Below are positions 10,328-26,554 of a stretch of 64,000 nt of DNA, piece by piece. A program made the position numbers and the translations under genes. The stretch lies in assembly GCF_035594125.1 (NCBI RefSeq), contig NW_026973717.1, forward strand, positions 552,001 through 616,000. The letters run 5' to 3'. A model generated the notes under the pieces. The model did not search any database, had not been told where the DNA came from, and saw only the letters and a list, made by a program, of their open reading frames with translations. The DNA comes from Scylla paramamosain. Lineage: Eukaryota; Arthropoda; Malacostraca; Decapoda; Portunidae. Numbering within the stretch: the stretch's first letter is position 1; each line of letters opens with the position of its first letter.

Positions 10328-11329
10328 ATAAACAGGAGAAAAGGAAGAGGCAGACGAGTAGTCTTACAGCAATTACCAATAAAGACGTGAAACTTCTCAG
10401 CCACAGCAACACTACAAAGACTGAGCACTTTCCCCGAAGCCTGACGGAAAAAAGATGGAAGGTTTAAAGAAGAGATCCCACTGCAATTCTCCCCTGTAAT
10501 GCGTCACTCCTCTCCGTTTTCTAGGAACAATGATAGCAAATAAAAGAGAGCTGTGATAGAAACGTGATCAGAAACACGAGACATTCACGACTTTCTTTTT
10601 GTTGGCGGAAATTACTGGCAGAAATAATAGGTAGCATATAGTTATGTACGATTGCCCTAAATGGTGATCGTTACAATATCCAGTAATAGAAATTGATATA
10701 TAGACCAATGAACTGCTCCATATTGAGAGGTCCTCAGTGACTAAGAACAGGATATATGACAGGTGAAAGTACATGACTAATATTCATTCCTGAAAGCCTT
10801 TGAATATGTCTGTTACTTAGCGCAACTGTACCTGACCCGGACACAAGGTAACGTGTAGTGCAGTGGAAGGAAAAAGCGATGTAAAAACGTGGTTCAGCAA
10901 GAAAAAGCCCCTCTGGTCTGCCATAAAGGTGAAGTGGTCAGACCTTCGCATTTGGTTTGGGTAAGAAATCGTGCAGCAGCAAAATCTCAAACCCAGCGAG
11001 TCTGAAAGTTAATGTCATTGCCGATACTCTTTTTTGACGGGAAATGACTGATAGTTTTGAGTGGGTATTTCCGCGTTTTCTTGGCATCAATTATCCTTGT
11101 GATTGTGTGCGGGTAATAGACACACTAGAACCAACTAATACTCTTACATCTGTGGGCTTGACTGGCACGCTGTGAGCCTCTTAATGAAGGTAGGTGATCC
11201 TCTCAGCCACCAGTGTAATAGACAGGAAGCATTCACATCTGTAATTTAACCTCTGCCTCAGCTGGGATGGTTGTGAATAATGAATGCATCGAAGGTAACA
11301 TCATCTGTTACTACCGTAAAACAGTGAAC
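10328..11329. other. Anonymous sequence
   Basis: No gene, RNA or repeat recognised. Confidence 0.5.
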
Positions 11330-11351
11330 ACACACACACGCACATACACAG

Positions 11352-11425
<74 letters not shown>
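11330..11425. repeat. (AC)n/(GA)n microsatellite
   Basis: A short ACAC lead then about 70 bp of pure GA. Sequence to 11810 is moderately GC-rich with no gene I can support. Confidence 0.95.
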
Positions 11426-11428
<3 letters not shown>

Positions 11429-11807
11429 AACATAGTTTAATCTGCAGACGAGAGGAAAGAATCTTGCAGGACAAACAAATGCTGTTTAATGTACTGAACT
11501 CAGCAACCTCGCTCACTGTCCTCGCTTCACGGTGAATACGGAGCCGGTTTTGCCTCCGTGGCTTCACAGCGTAGAAGTATACAGCTCTGCCCAGCTCTCA
11601 CCAGCAGCGGTCTCCGCCGCCCCGAGTCGTCCACAGGCAGGAATAGCGAGGCAAGTTTCCCTGGTGCTCGCTGCAGCAGTCGTTCAACTCCACTCTAAAC
11701 TTGCAATACCTTTGTCCCTCAGCGGCCTCGCCTGCAGCGCGGCGAGGCGGGGCTGACCGGACGGTGACCTGCGCCAGCTTCCCTTCCATCAGCTTTATTT
11801 ATTCATT

Positions 11808-12835
<1,028 letters not shown>

Positions 12836-12917
<82 letters not shown>

Positions 12918-13077
12918 ACTTGTTATTGTTATTATCACCGGGAAGAAAAGGAAAACAAAAGAACAGAGAAAAAAAAAAGACAAGAACAGCAACACCAACA
13001 ATAACAATAACAGTAATTGTAGCACACACACTCAACACCACCACCACCACCACCACCAAAACAACAAGAACAAGAAT

Positions 13078-13112
<35 letters not shown>

Positions 13113-13276
13113 GAATAACGACAACAGACAACAACAACAACAGCCGACCAACCAAACAAAAACAAACAAACAAATGAGGAAAATAAGCACTGGAAAGAAA
13201 ATACAAAACAAAGTGGACAAAAATATAATGGACTTTCTCTCCTCCTCCTCCTCCTCCTCCTCCTCCTCCTCCTCCT
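12836..13276. repeat. Microsatellite cluster (TC)n, (CAC)n, (AAC)n, (CTC)n
   Basis: TC at 12836-12916, CAC around 13038-13058, AAC around 13077-13112 and CTC at about 13230-13276. Bases 13277-13688 hold nothing recognisable. Confidence 0.95.
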
Positions 13277-13688
13277 CTTCTTTTTTACCTCCGCCACGTA
13301 CATCACAGCCCAGCGTGCTTTATTATTTCACAGTGGCGTCTTAATGTAATTCACGTAACGCATTCCCGCACCTCACCACTCAGGCCGCCGCTTGGTTGTC
13401 TTTAGTGTTCCAAAGCTGGCGGTAAATTACTGTTTTGGAGTAATTTAACTTCTTTTTTCGAGAGTAATGGAGGGGTGACAAAAAAAAAAAGTGAAGAATT
13501 CTGGAAATCAAGAAAATATTGCGGTACCTGGTATTAGGGTTAATGTTAACTTAGTATGTAGAGTTGAAATGTTAATCTATTATGATCAAATAGTTGAACC
13601 GAATATCAATAAACATTAAAACTACTGTATAGTCTTAGAAAAGAAGAAATATGTACCTAAGTATGTGGCATGCCAAGAGTATTTTGAG

Positions 13689-13912
13689 AAACAACAACAA
13701 CCACAACAACAAAAACAACAACATCAGCAGCAACGAAAAACAAGAAGAAAAGAAGAGAAACAAGAAGAAAACAAGGAAAGCAAGAAGAATAACAAAACAA
13801 CAACAAAACCAAAAACACCACCACTACCGACAACAACAACAACAACAACAACTACCACCACCATCACCACTACCGCCGCCGCCGCCACCGCCACCGCCAC
13901 CACCACCGAGGT
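13689..13912. repeat. (CAA)n passing into (CAC/CCG)n
   Basis: Imperfect CAA/GAA triplets, a clean CAA run (about 13828-13850) and then CAC/CCG triplets. Open frames are homopolymeric shadows. Confidence 0.9.
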
Positions 13913-14640
13913 TAAAGCAAACACACAAAAATATGACGAGCATGAGTTTTCTCTGCCCACACACGCTCCTCCCAACACCCCGCTGTGTAACTCTTCCCTC
14001 TCCCTGTGTTTCCCTCGCCCAGTGCTTTCCCTCTCTCCCCAAACATTCTCCCTCTATATAACTATTCTTCCCCCCTTCCCATTCACACCTTTTTGTTATC
14101 CACATCTCTTTCCCCCATCACTTTGCCTCTCACCCAGCCTTCTCCCCAAATATACCCTCCCCATTCACACTTGTCCCTAAAAACTTACTCTTCTCCTCTC
14201 TCCCGTCGTCCTCTCCCACGCATACCCATCCACTTTCTCTCCCCTTCCCGTATTCTCCCTCTTGACTCTTCGCCCCCGCACTCCTACGGTTCCCTCCCCA
14301 CGCACACGCCTCGACAACCTCTATTAGCCCTACTCTCTCTCTCTCTCTCTCCCCTCCTACATTCACTCCCTAGCTTTTCTCTGTCCCTCCGCCCACTCAC
14401 ACACACACACACACACTCACACTCACCCACCCTTCGTCTGCAGGAACCTTCTCACTCTCTCGTCCCCCCGTCAGCTTTACACAAAACACTTTCCCAAGAT
14501 GCTTCTACTGTTTCACGCTCCCCATCTGAATTTATTTATATCATTCAGTGTTACCCTCTTCTCTCCTCCTCGCGGTGTAAGGGTCACGCCTCCCTCGCTA
14601 CTCTCCTCGACACCATTACGCTACTTTTGGCATAAACGCA
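13913..14640. other. Pyrimidine-rich anonymous region
   Basis: C/T-rich plus strand with short TC (14331-14352) and CA (14400-14426) runs. No gene seen. Confidence 0.6.
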
Positions 14641-15496
14641 TTACTTGTGCGTACCTTTCGGCTCCCTGCGGCTCAGGTACGCTACAATACGCTTAATGTC
14701 CGTGATTCCAAGCCGGGCTGTATGTTGGCTCCGTCAGCGCCAGAGAGCGTGCTTTGTGCTGATGGCGCTAACGTGTTTGCTTTGTTTTACCGTGGCAAAC
14801 AAATGTTGTTTTCATATTTCCGTCCCCCATTTGTACTGCATCCCACTGTTGCCGCCTCCCCGTGTTCCTTTCTCCTTGACGCGACAAAACGTTGCTGCCG
14901 TTGAACAAATGGGCGGATTTTACTAGACGCCTCAGGGTGAGTAAGGGGATGGCGGGGTGGCGTGTTGCCTTAACCCGCACTTACCATTTCAGCCACGAGT
15001 CACCGCCAAGCCATATCTTCCACTAGTCACTGCAATACTCCCTCCCGCGCGACAGTGATTTTCCTCCTAAGACTGCGCCGCTGAACATAAGAGACCACGG
15101 GACAAACAAATAAGGCGTCGGGGAAAGCGAGGGTTGATGAGAAAGAGGAGAGGTAGATGTGTATTGTCTACCTAAATAGAAGAGGATAAGGCTTAACTAA
15201 GAGCCTGTGCAGAGGAATGAGGGCTGATGAGAAAGAAGGGACGGTATACTGAGAACCTGTGTGTGTATTGTCCCTGTAAATACAACTGAGGGTTAACTGA
15301 GTGCCGGAGCGAAGGTTTAATTAGAAGATGTCATTACAGGTGAATATGTCCTTACTAAATCTATGGGAACCACTGTAGATGTCCGTGTTTGTGTTGTGGT
15401 TACCTTCGTGTTGGTCTACAATGAAGAGGAAGAACCTATTGTACTCTTGATCTAGGGCCAAGGCATGACTATTGTATCATTCACCTTCCTGTACGA
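14641..15496. other. Anonymous sequence
   Basis: No gene, RNA or repeat recognised. Confidence 0.5.
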
Positions 15497-15650
15497 GTTA
15501 CCGTCTGTACATTGCATATTTTTTTTTTACTTTTTAACTAACTTGCGTGACTCCTCGCCTGTCCATAAGGGAAGTTACCGTCAGTACATTGCACAAATTC
15601 TCTTCTTTTTACTAAACGTGCGTGACTCCTCGCCTGGCTGTCTACGAGGG
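15497..15650. repeat. 77-bp tandem duplication
   Basis: GTTACCGTCTGTACATTGCA...GCGTGACTCCTCGCCTG at 15497 recurs at 15574 with few changes. Confidence 0.85.
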
Positions 15651-16405
15651 ACCGTTAGCTTGAGGGGAACTAGAGATACGGGCGGTGCTGTGTGCCATCA
15701 CGAGTCAGCCTAGCAATGTGCATGTCTGTCTCTCTAGCAACTCTTACTTGACTGTACTGTCTTTGTCACGTATTCCACATTTTGTTCTTTAAGTTATGAT
15801 GCTGTTATGTGGTCTGAATTGTTGATAGATATGTTTTTGCTGTCCTTTCACAACACAGAGCATAAATTATTAAGCGTGTGACAGAAATGTATAAGGTGAT
15901 TCAATATTTCAGAAGTCACGAGGTAAGGATTGAATATACAGAACAAATTTGAACTCTAAATAGAAATACTGCAATAGCAAGAAATACTGAAAAAAAAAAC
16001 ACGTAAAAACAACAAACACTGCAGCGGTAAGCCAGTGGCAGAACACGTAAGCTGCTTCACCATTCAAAATGTGACTGAACCAAGGGTCAGCAGCGTCCAA
16101 CTCGCGGGTCAGTGTGGCCAGCAGAGGCCAACCGTCCGACCCACAGCCTTGTTTAGTACAAACATTGCATTCCGGCCCACGAAACACGAGGCAGAACAAA
16201 TTGAAGCCCGCTGAACAATATTCGTTAGGACATGTGGCCGGCTGGTATCTCGTCATTCAGGGATAGCCTCCGCCCCGTCCTGCCTGCCGACACCACCAGT
16301 CATCATATTAATGTGCGGGTTTGTCAATACAGTTCATATATACTATACATTATATACCATGTAGCTACACTGTACACTCCGTCTGAAATTTCATTTGAAG
16401 CTGTG
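15651..16405. other. Anonymous sequence
   Basis: No gene, RNA or repeat recognised. Confidence 0.5.
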
Positions 16406-16418
16406 GTAGTAGTAGCAC

Positions 16419-16460
<42 letters not shown>

Positions 16461-16461
16461 A
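16406..16461. repeat. (AGT)n microsatellite
   Basis: Near-perfect GTA/AGT triplets. Confidence 0.95.
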
Positions 16462-16519
16462 AGATTTCTAGACACCTCATAATTTTGGATTCTCCTTTGA
16501 ACTGTCCTCTTTAGTTCAG

Positions 16520-16600
16520 TTCATGCCTTTCACATTTTTGTTGCCCTCGGCCAGAACCACTCTTACGTAAAAAAAAAAAAAAAAAAGGTAACCGAACAAT
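16520..16600 (-). repeat. Dispersed repeat with GGCCAAGGGCAAC core, copy 2
   Basis: In reverse complement it reads T-run, ACGTAAGAGTGGTTCTGGCC, then GAGGGCAACAAAAATG. This is collinear with copy 52500-52670 (T-run, ATGTAGGAAGGATACTGGCC, AAGGGCAAC). Confidence 0.6.
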
Positions 16601-16985
16601 ACTAACAAGCACCTCAATCCCACGCAGCACCGCATCAACTCCACACGCCAACAACAAAACACACAAACGTAACACTGAATACAAACTTACTCCCAATGAA
16701 CGACACATCATTCCCAGTGATAACCACACACAACACACCCACACCCCTCACACCCACGTGGCGTTAAATTCACTCCTACAGACACCAAACGCGATGATGT
16801 GTCCAGGCGGAGACATAAAGAACCGCCTCATGAAGCACATAATTATACGAGTGAAGGGAAGGAGGCCCCACGGACACCCCTAAGTATTGTGTGTATAGGA
16901 CTAGATACGTGACGCCTGGGGACCTCCTCCACCCAGCCAACCACTACCAATCATAGGGATCCTTCGTCTGACGGAAACCAATTGC
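16601..16985. other. Anonymous sequence
   Basis: No gene, RNA or repeat recognised. Confidence 0.5.
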
Positions 16986-16989
16986 ATGT

Positions 16990-18820
<1,831 letters not shown>

Positions 18821-18878
18821 TAGAGGAGGAGGAGGAGGAGGAGGAGGAGGAGGAGGAGGAGGAGGAGGAGGAGGAGGG
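18821..18878. repeat. (AGG)n microsatellite
   Basis: About 58 bp of near-perfect AGG. Bases 18879-19601 show only short TCC runs and no gene. Confidence 0.95.
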
Positions 18879-19599
18879 ACGGAGGAGGAGGACGGAGAGA
18901 CTAACAAAAGATGAAAACGAGGTGGTTGAGAAGGACAAGGATGGAGGACGCTAGGAAATTTAAATACTAGTTTGGAATACGTGTTCTCCTGTTCCTAACT
19001 GACTTATCTCTGTCCCTCGACCAGAATATTCAGTTTTCCAGCGTGCCTCCACTTAGCTACAGTTGTGCCTTGTTAACCTTTCAACTGTTAGACAATTTGA
19101 GAGCTTACAATACTGCAAACAGGTCTGTAACTTAAAGAAAAATATATAAATAAATCGTTCAAATAACTTCCACCTTCTTTACTACGTCTGTGCAAATAAT
19201 TTTTACGGTGCTGCTGATCTTTCAGTTTAAGAGGTTACAATACTATAAATATTTCTGTGACTTAAAAAATATATACAAGTAAATCAATCACATAGCTTCC
19301 TCCTCCTCCTCCTTCTGAGAATCGCTGTTATCGAAGATCGGTAACAAGAACCAGGAAATAAATAAAAAATATTGTATCCCTTAACAGTAAAACATAAAAA
19401 GAACAACAACAGAAAAGCAACTGCTGTGGTTTGTCGCTGAGAATCGCTGTTGTGGTTGGCAGAGAGGTGGAGAGTAGGAGACAACGCCATTCCTTCCTTG
19501 CATCTCCTCATTAGTCAGTGATGGACACTACATTTATGAACTCTGAAAAAATAGTCAGAAAATATAAGAATTTCATCCAGCGATTCTGGTGGAGCTCCA

Positions 19600-19601
<2 letters not shown>

Positions 19602-19649
<48 letters not shown>
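19602..19649. repeat. (GT)n microsatellite
   Basis: About 48 bp of pure GT. The following ~790 bp (to 20440) is AT-rich then purine-rich, with no gene I can support. Confidence 0.95.
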
Positions 19650-19652
<3 letters not shown>

Positions 19653-20439
19653 AGCTACACAGTGACATGCATCTGTAAAAGCACTCATTCCGCGCTCCAA
19701 GAAGTCAGAGAGTAATAATGTACGCAAATAAATATATATGCTGCTGTTTACACTAATTAAAACTAGGCACGGGGTACGTATTATTTTTTCATCAACATAA
19801 TTCCACACACACAAAAAAAAAAAAATAAATAAATGAATAAATAAAAATGAAAAATAAATGTATCTAAAAAAGAACAATATTCTTTAATTTTGAAAGACCC
19901 TGACATTTTCACTTTAATTTAATTTCATTTAATTTCTTCCCTTAATTTCTTTTCCTTTTCTTCTGTTACGTTCTATTTTTTTTAATTCCCGCTTTTTCTC
20001 TCTTCCCTCTCTCTTATTTTCTCTCTCTTTTGTCTCCCGAGGTAAGCAAACGTGACGGTGATTTTTAGGGAGGCAGCAGCGAGGCGGCGAGCACTTGTGT
20101 GTCCTGACGGCGCGTCGTGTCCCTGTCAGGTGCTTCAGGAGTTGGTCATTAGCGGCCAGGGAAGGCGTGGAGAGGGACGGACGTGAGGGCGGGGAGAGGA
20201 GGAATGGGACGAGTGAGTGGGAGGAATGGGGGAGTGAGGGGGAGAAGGGTGGAGTCAGCACGTGATGGGGGGGAAAAAAAGGAAGAGGGGATGAGGTATG
20301 AGGATAAGAAAGAAAGAGAAAACTAGGTCATGGAGGAAGAGGGCGTGGCGAAAGGGACGATGAAGAGGAGAGAAGAGAAGAACAGACTGGGGGATGACTT
20401 TAAAGGATGACGAAAAGGGCAATGAGGGAAAGAGGGAAC

Positions 20440-20546
20440 ACGAAGACGATGATGATGATGATGAAGCAGAGGAGGAGGAGGAGGAGGAGGAGGAAAAGAG
20501 GAAAGGAAAACATTATGATGATTATAAGGAGGAAGACGACGACAGC

Positions 20547-20585
<39 letters not shown>

Positions 20586-20590
20586 ATATC
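20440..20590. repeat. (GAT)n, (AGG)n and (CAA)n cluster
   Basis: GAT at about 20447-20465, AGG at 20470-20492 and a clean CAA run at about 20546-20584. Their codons create D, E and Q runs that mimic a charged protein. Confidence 0.9.
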
Positions 20591-22517
20591 AATAAAAACA
20601 AACAACAACAAGGACGAAGGTAAGAATGACAAGATCGAGAGGTCAGCGAGAAGATAAATAATTTTTCTTAAGGTCGCCGCTAACTGATAACGTCTCGAGG
20701 CTCAAGTCGGGAAGGAAGGTGAAAAATTATGCCCCAGTACCACTTACCATAACAAGACAGGGAGTCACGTATGGGGGAGAGTGATGGGAAGATAGCAGTA
20801 ACAGCGCCAGGCTAAATATACAGGTGTCTGCCTCCAGTTCATGATAAATGTACCACGCCACCCAAAATACTTGTCTCCCATAGGTGCAGTGTTTTATTTG
20901 ACTGTGAGGGAAAGCTATAATAAGAATGTTAAGGGGAAGGAAAAAAAAAGAGAAGGAAGAAGAAAAGATAGAAAGAAAAAATAAGAGTAGGATGACGTAG
21001 AGGAGGAGGAAGAAGAGGAGGAGGAAAAGGCTCACATGAGAACACCACTAATCATTTACATGCTCATTAAAGAAACCTTAGGAGAAAGCGAACCATTTCA
21101 GTATATGTGCCCATGATTGAACTCTTAACCTTTCTCCTGCCAGCTGAGCAACGCACCGCACAGCCACCCAACACGCAGGAGTATTGGGGATGGAAGATGT
21201 TTGTTGAAATAAGTATGGAAAGGTCACCAAGGCGTCAATCAGAAGCTGACACTAGGCTGGCGAAAAAAAAAAAAAAAAGGTGCCGATGAAAAGACTGGCG
21301 GACGGACAGAAGAGAGTGAGACGCTACAATAAAACTGACGAAAGGTTGACAAAAGACTGGCAGGGGACAACCTCGGGACTGACAAGAGACTCAGATCAAG
21401 GCAAAAGTTCCTCAAGGTGTGACAAATACTGACATGACGATTGACAAGAGACGTCTACACACTGACCGATGAGTTTATTGAAAGAAAAGAGTGTTGCCTC
21501 TGGGAGACGTGGTGACCCAAGTGCTGCTCAGCGTTAGGACGACACGCGGCGCGGTCATGGGAAGGCCGGTGACCGAGGCCATCCTGGGAAGAGTAATGGC
21601 CAGCTTCCGCACTGCCTGTCCCGCTATTTGTCCTCCTCTGAATGATATTTCAACCACAGAACACATGAGTACTGTCTCCGCCAACAATACATTTACTCCT
21701 CCAATACTGGGACTTCACTCCTGTATTTTATTGTTACTTCACTGCTTCTATATTTTATTGTTATTATCAATCTATGCTATAATTAATATGGGATACTTGT
21801 AACTTGCTCAAGAAGCCTAGAAAATTCATTCTTCCCTGCTTAAGAGACAAAGTATTGCCTTAATGTGGCTTGAATTGTACAACAGGAAACCCGCTGCCTC
21901 AACGCAACACCGCCACCACGACAGCAATATCAACAACACCAGGCACAAAAAGAGTTCCTCCCACCAAGCCGTGCAGATCAGCGGGGTGAGGTGGTGCCTA
22001 AGCCTCCCTATTGATCTACGGCGACAGTTTCTAAAAGTTTTGTGCCCCGAGCGGCGAGCAGTGAGGGAGAGTCGGCCGCGGGGAGTCCTGGGCCTGCTTC
22101 CTTTGTGGCCTGTGAACCTCAGAGGGAAGTTACAGTAGGGGGGTCAAGTACCGCCCGCCGCCTCGCTATATTCTTTACTTGTATAAAGCTGCCGTGCTGT
22201 GGACAGACACGTCATTCTCGAGTATCTTACTTGGTTATTGACCCTTCAAGTACTTTGCTTATCTGCCCGAGTATTCAATATTTTTTTTCATTTATTTTGA
22301 TTTCGTAATTAACTATTTACTCATTTGTTTACTTATCTACTTATTCATGCGTTCGTTTCATTAATTGTTTGACTATTTAGTTACTTTTAAATGTGGAAAC
22401 TGGTCAAGAACACGAGAAGATGCAGAAGAGCATTTCAACTGCCATTAATAAAAAAGCTCGAAAAGTTTAAGTGTTGAATGGTCGCGGTTTTATCCTCAAA
22501 ATCTACCTTCTGTGGAT
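20591..22517. other. Anonymous sequence
   Basis: No gene I can support; frames of 60-100 codons lack recognisable domains. A-runs occur near 21265. A GC-rich patch (22040-22140) has no detectable homology by eye. Confidence 0.4.
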
Positions 22518-22655
22518 GAAAGAGAGAGAGAGAGAGAGAGAGAGCAGCAGACAAACACACCGTAGCAGCAGACAAACACACCGTACACAAAAAGAAAGAC
22601 AGACAGACAGTAAATACAGTCACACAGACACACGCCTTCAAAGTGAAGTATCAAA

Positions 22656-22717
<62 letters not shown>

Positions 22718-22789
22718 AATCTACCTGTATTTTCTTTCTTTTGTAGCGCCATTACTGGTTTCTTAAGGTTCGCTTTGTATCGCCTGACC

Positions 22790-22879
<90 letters not shown>

Positions 22880-22880
22880 G
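22518..22880. repeat. (GA)n, 21-bp duplication, (TC)n and (GA)n
   Basis: A short GA run (22518-22544) abuts a 21-bp tandem duplication of AGCAGACAAACACACCGT type (about 22544-22585). Then TC at 22660-22714 and GA at 22792-22874 lie in opposite strand sense about 78 bp apart and could pair as a long hairpin. Purine-rich degenerate sequence continues to about 23260. Confidence 0.9.
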
Positions 22881-23260
22881 AAGAGAGAGAATAAAGAGGA
22901 GAGAGAAGGAGAGATGAATAAGGGAGGCGATAGAAGGAAAGGGTGAGGAGGAAAAGTGGTTCGGGAAGGGCGCCTGAGGAAGAGGCGGGGAAATATTGCG
23001 AAGGGGAATGCGGGGAAAAAGAAAAGCATCTCAAGCAGAAAGGAAAGAGAGGGGAGGAAAAGTGGAGGAAGAACAGGGAAGCGATCTGAGGGAGAGAGGG
23101 AGAGATGGTGCGCGGTGATACAGAAGCAGGGATGGGGTGATGGGGGTGATGTGAGGCTGGGAGAGATAGGGATAGGGAGGGGAGGGAGAGGGGAGACGAG
23201 GAAAGATGATGAGGTGTGTAGGGTACGAAGATAAGAGGGAATGTTTACATGATGGAAAGA

Positions 23261-24368
23261 GGTGTGTGTGTGCGTGTGTGTGTAATTTCAGATAAGGCAT
23301 ATATACCTGGGAACGGTCACACTTACTTCCATTCATAATCTCTGGAGTATTTCATAGCAATCAATAGCTAATGATGGAATAGTTCAAGGATTATACAACA
23401 TTAATTCGTAACCTTTGACAAGGTGATGGGATCTGAGCGTCTAACTTTACATACGCGTACGCTTTCCTGTGATACAAAAAATTGAGGGTTCAGCGTTCAA
23501 AATGATAAGCATGATGACGAAATTTTCTTTTGAATGGTCAGTCTGCTGGAAACGAACCTTTCAAATACAATCCCTTCCCTTACACATTCACCAGGAAAAA
23601 TACACAGTGCGAGGCTCGGTGCAGACCACCCGAACTGCGCTGCCTTTGTTCTTTTGTTTCTTTACCTCCGCGCTCCAGAACTGATGCCCACACAGCAGCA
23701 CCAATACTAACTGATCTGATTACTTCCGTGACTGATCTGATCAAATTCAATGTTAACGGCACGAGGAGGGGACGCACAGCTGGGCTCGGCCACATTACAG
23801 AGCTGATAACACAAGGAAATCTTGGGACGGTTCCCAGGACGTGTGTTCGAGTGTAACCTTTGTGTCTTTTCAAGCATACGAGTCTATGTGGCTTTTCAAG
23901 CATACGAGCATTCCAAAGGTAAAAACTCCATTTCATAGCTATGAAATTATGAAAAAATATGCTATGACTCGTGATATTACAATATCTCTATCTTGATTTC
24001 AGCAGGCGAAAATGTAGCTACATACCCGCCATTAACAACCTTATTAGCGAGTCTGTTCATTCGCTCATCACTCATTCACTTATCACTCCATATTATCTAA
24101 CAGGCGTTAAATTCCAAGACCCGCAACGTGCCTCGAGATCAGCAAAACCCGGGGTTGCTAACACTGCAAAACCACACACAGCGAAGCATCGTAAAGTAGT
24201 AGAGTCTCGGGGCAGATGCTGAGTACAGCGTCTATTGCAAGCATGATGAAGGCAGCGAATGAAGCGTGAAATGCGTGAAGGGAAAGCGCGGCACGCGCCA
24301 GTACGGTACACCCAATAACGGAAGGCCTAGTCTGGCTGAGGAGGCGAGGCTGATATGGAGGAAATGCT
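23261..24368. other. Anonymous sequence
   Basis: No gene recognised. A 17-bp phrase CTTTTCAAGCATACGAG is repeated about 29 bp apart near 23866-23911. Confidence 0.5.
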
Positions 24369-24577
24369 GGCCTATGTTCAGAAACTCTCTGCTTTCCCAC
24401 CATGACTATTTTCAAAGGCCACAGATGATTAACAGTATTCAAGAGTGTTTCTCCTGTTGATAATGTAGAAAATGTTACTCTGTCTCTAGAAGCAGAAAAA
24501 CACTCTTAAAAATCCTTTATATTCTGAAACTTTTTGTAATTACGGAAGGTGTGGTGAAGGGTGTCAGAATATGGTCC
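24369..24577 (-). mobile_element. MITE-like element, copy 3
   Basis: Reverse-oriented 209-bp member: left GGCCTATGTTCAGAAACTCT, right end in reverse complement GGACCATATTCTGACACCCT. The interior CCATGACTATTTTCAAAGGC is the complement of the block in copies 1 and 2. Confidence 0.75.
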
Positions 24578-25462
24578 ATTACCGCCTCCGTCACAACGCC
24601 CGGGTCACTGCAGCCACCCAGGAAAGTATTACTCTGATAAATCTTATACGACTTCATGCTGCTGAGGACGAATTGTTCATTGCCACCCTGTTGCTGAGGC
24701 GTCTTGCGTTAGCGAGTCTTGTTCGTGGCACTAACACTGACAAACGTCTAACACCAGCAACATACTATAAAGAATATCAACAACCAACACTGATATCGCT
24801 AAGGAAGCTCTGACACGAATAGAATTATACACCTGAGCACATCATTAGAATATACAGCGCAGTGTGGCGTCCTTGTCTAGCCCAGGTGTCATTCGTTATC
24901 CTCATTATATATCTATTTATTATTTATTCTGCTCATGGCGTGTGTGAAGAGAATAAGAACGATGCGACAAAACAACAGTCCCTGTAGAATACATGACACG
25001 TTCTAGAGCACATGAACACAATTGTCACTAGATCAGTAGGAGTTTTCATCCTTGTCCTTGAATTTATCTGGTCTTAATTTTCCTATAGATTCTGCATTAA
25101 CATCTCAATAAGTAGCATTTAGAGAAATCAGTTGGCTTATCATCCCTGTTCTGGAATTTCCCCAAGTAATGTTCCCTATTCATTCTACCCGAAAAATCTG
25201 ACAAGTGAAACCATCGTTGCTGGCTGGTTACAGTGGTGGTGATTGTTTTGGTTACCTTGTTAGTGGTGGTGGTGGTGGTTGTGATGGGGGTGTGTTGGTT
25301 ACAGTAATGGTGGTAGGGTTGGTGATGGTGGAATTGAAGGTTACAATGGTGGTGGTGGTTGTTACAGCAGTGGTAATGGTGATGGTGATTATGCTGATAA
25401 CGACCACCACGGCCATTATGATGACTGTCACGTCGTTCACACCACAATGGCAGCCACTCACG

Positions 25463-25464
<2 letters not shown>
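24578..25464. other. Anonymous sequence, GGT-rich near its end
   Basis: Imperfect GGT/GTT triplets occupy about 25230-25390. No gene seen. Confidence 0.5.
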
Positions 25465-25545
<81 letters not shown>

Positions 25546-25675
25546 ACATTCACCAAGACAGACATGACCTTCGGTGACCTGCTCCAATGACCTCCCTCCT
25601 CCCTTCCCTCACCTCCTGACCTTTTCTTGACCTCTGCACCTTCCCTTGATACAATGCCCTTACTTCTTGCCTGAC

Positions 25676-25734
<59 letters not shown>
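25465..25734. repeat. Two (TC)n arrays
   Basis: Pure CT/TC at about 25465-25540 and 25679-25734, separated by TGACCT-rich sequence. Confidence 0.95.
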
Positions 25735-25739
<5 letters not shown>

Positions 25740-26550
25740 CAGTACAAGAATATAGGAAGTCAAGCATGACTGTCACTGCATCACGCTGTCCCCTCAACCC
25801 TTTCCTCCCATGCCCTCCTCCCTTACAAGTGCAATGATACACGCGACTAAACTATTGAACAATGGTAACGACCAACAATCATTGCCACTAAATACAATTG
25901 CAAATAACAGCTTCAAACTATCCGTGACACCACTGCACGATATTCATATGTACAGCATCACGGAAAACACAGTAGCGGGGATACAAGCTGCCGTGGGGAG
26001 CGGCAGGCTGTGGGGGGTGGGGGGAGGGGACTAGTATCAGTGACGTCACAAAGTCTACTTACCCTCAGTTATCATGTGAACACGTGTTATGAAATAAACA
26101 AACAAAACCATGGTGACTGCACACCAAAGACAACAAACATGAATCAACAACTGTACCTCGCTCCTACTGCTGTCCGGCGTCGCCACGGAGTAAATCAGAC
26201 AGGGAACATCAGGCCTCCAGCACCACACTCCCTGCTGCCAGCGCTCAGTACCCACGCAAAGTCAGCTCCATGGAAGCTAGAGAGTCTAACGCTTCCTTTG
26301 CCTGCACTACTGCAAAGTACAATTAACGACCACTACACAAACTAATGACACCGGTGTTCAATTACTGAGGTGATTAACGCGCAATTCAGATATCCACGTG
26401 ACCGCGCGGCGCCTCGTCCCTCGAGTGGTGACGCCAGCGTGGGACCTCCGCCTGACCAATCTGGGACTCGGTTCGTTCTCGAGGTTCACTGCTTCGAGTC
26501 TTTCTCATACCTTTCTTTATTTCCGGTATCTGGTATGCCGGGATATGCCA
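25735..26550. other. Anonymous sequence
   Basis: No gene, RNA or repeat recognised. Confidence 0.5.
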
Positions 26551-26554
26551 CTCA

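Noticed and set aside
19929..20261. 110-codon minus-strand frame with an LAANDQLLKHLTGTRRAVRT segment as an exon
   Set aside because: Flanked by low-complexity Ser/Pro and Arg/Glu sequence; no splice sites or family match that I could support.
21491..21802. 103-codon frame starting MLPLGDVVTQVLLSVRT as a host gene
   Set aside because: The C-terminal half is AT-rich hydrophobic read-through, there is no domain, and the opposite strand is equally open.
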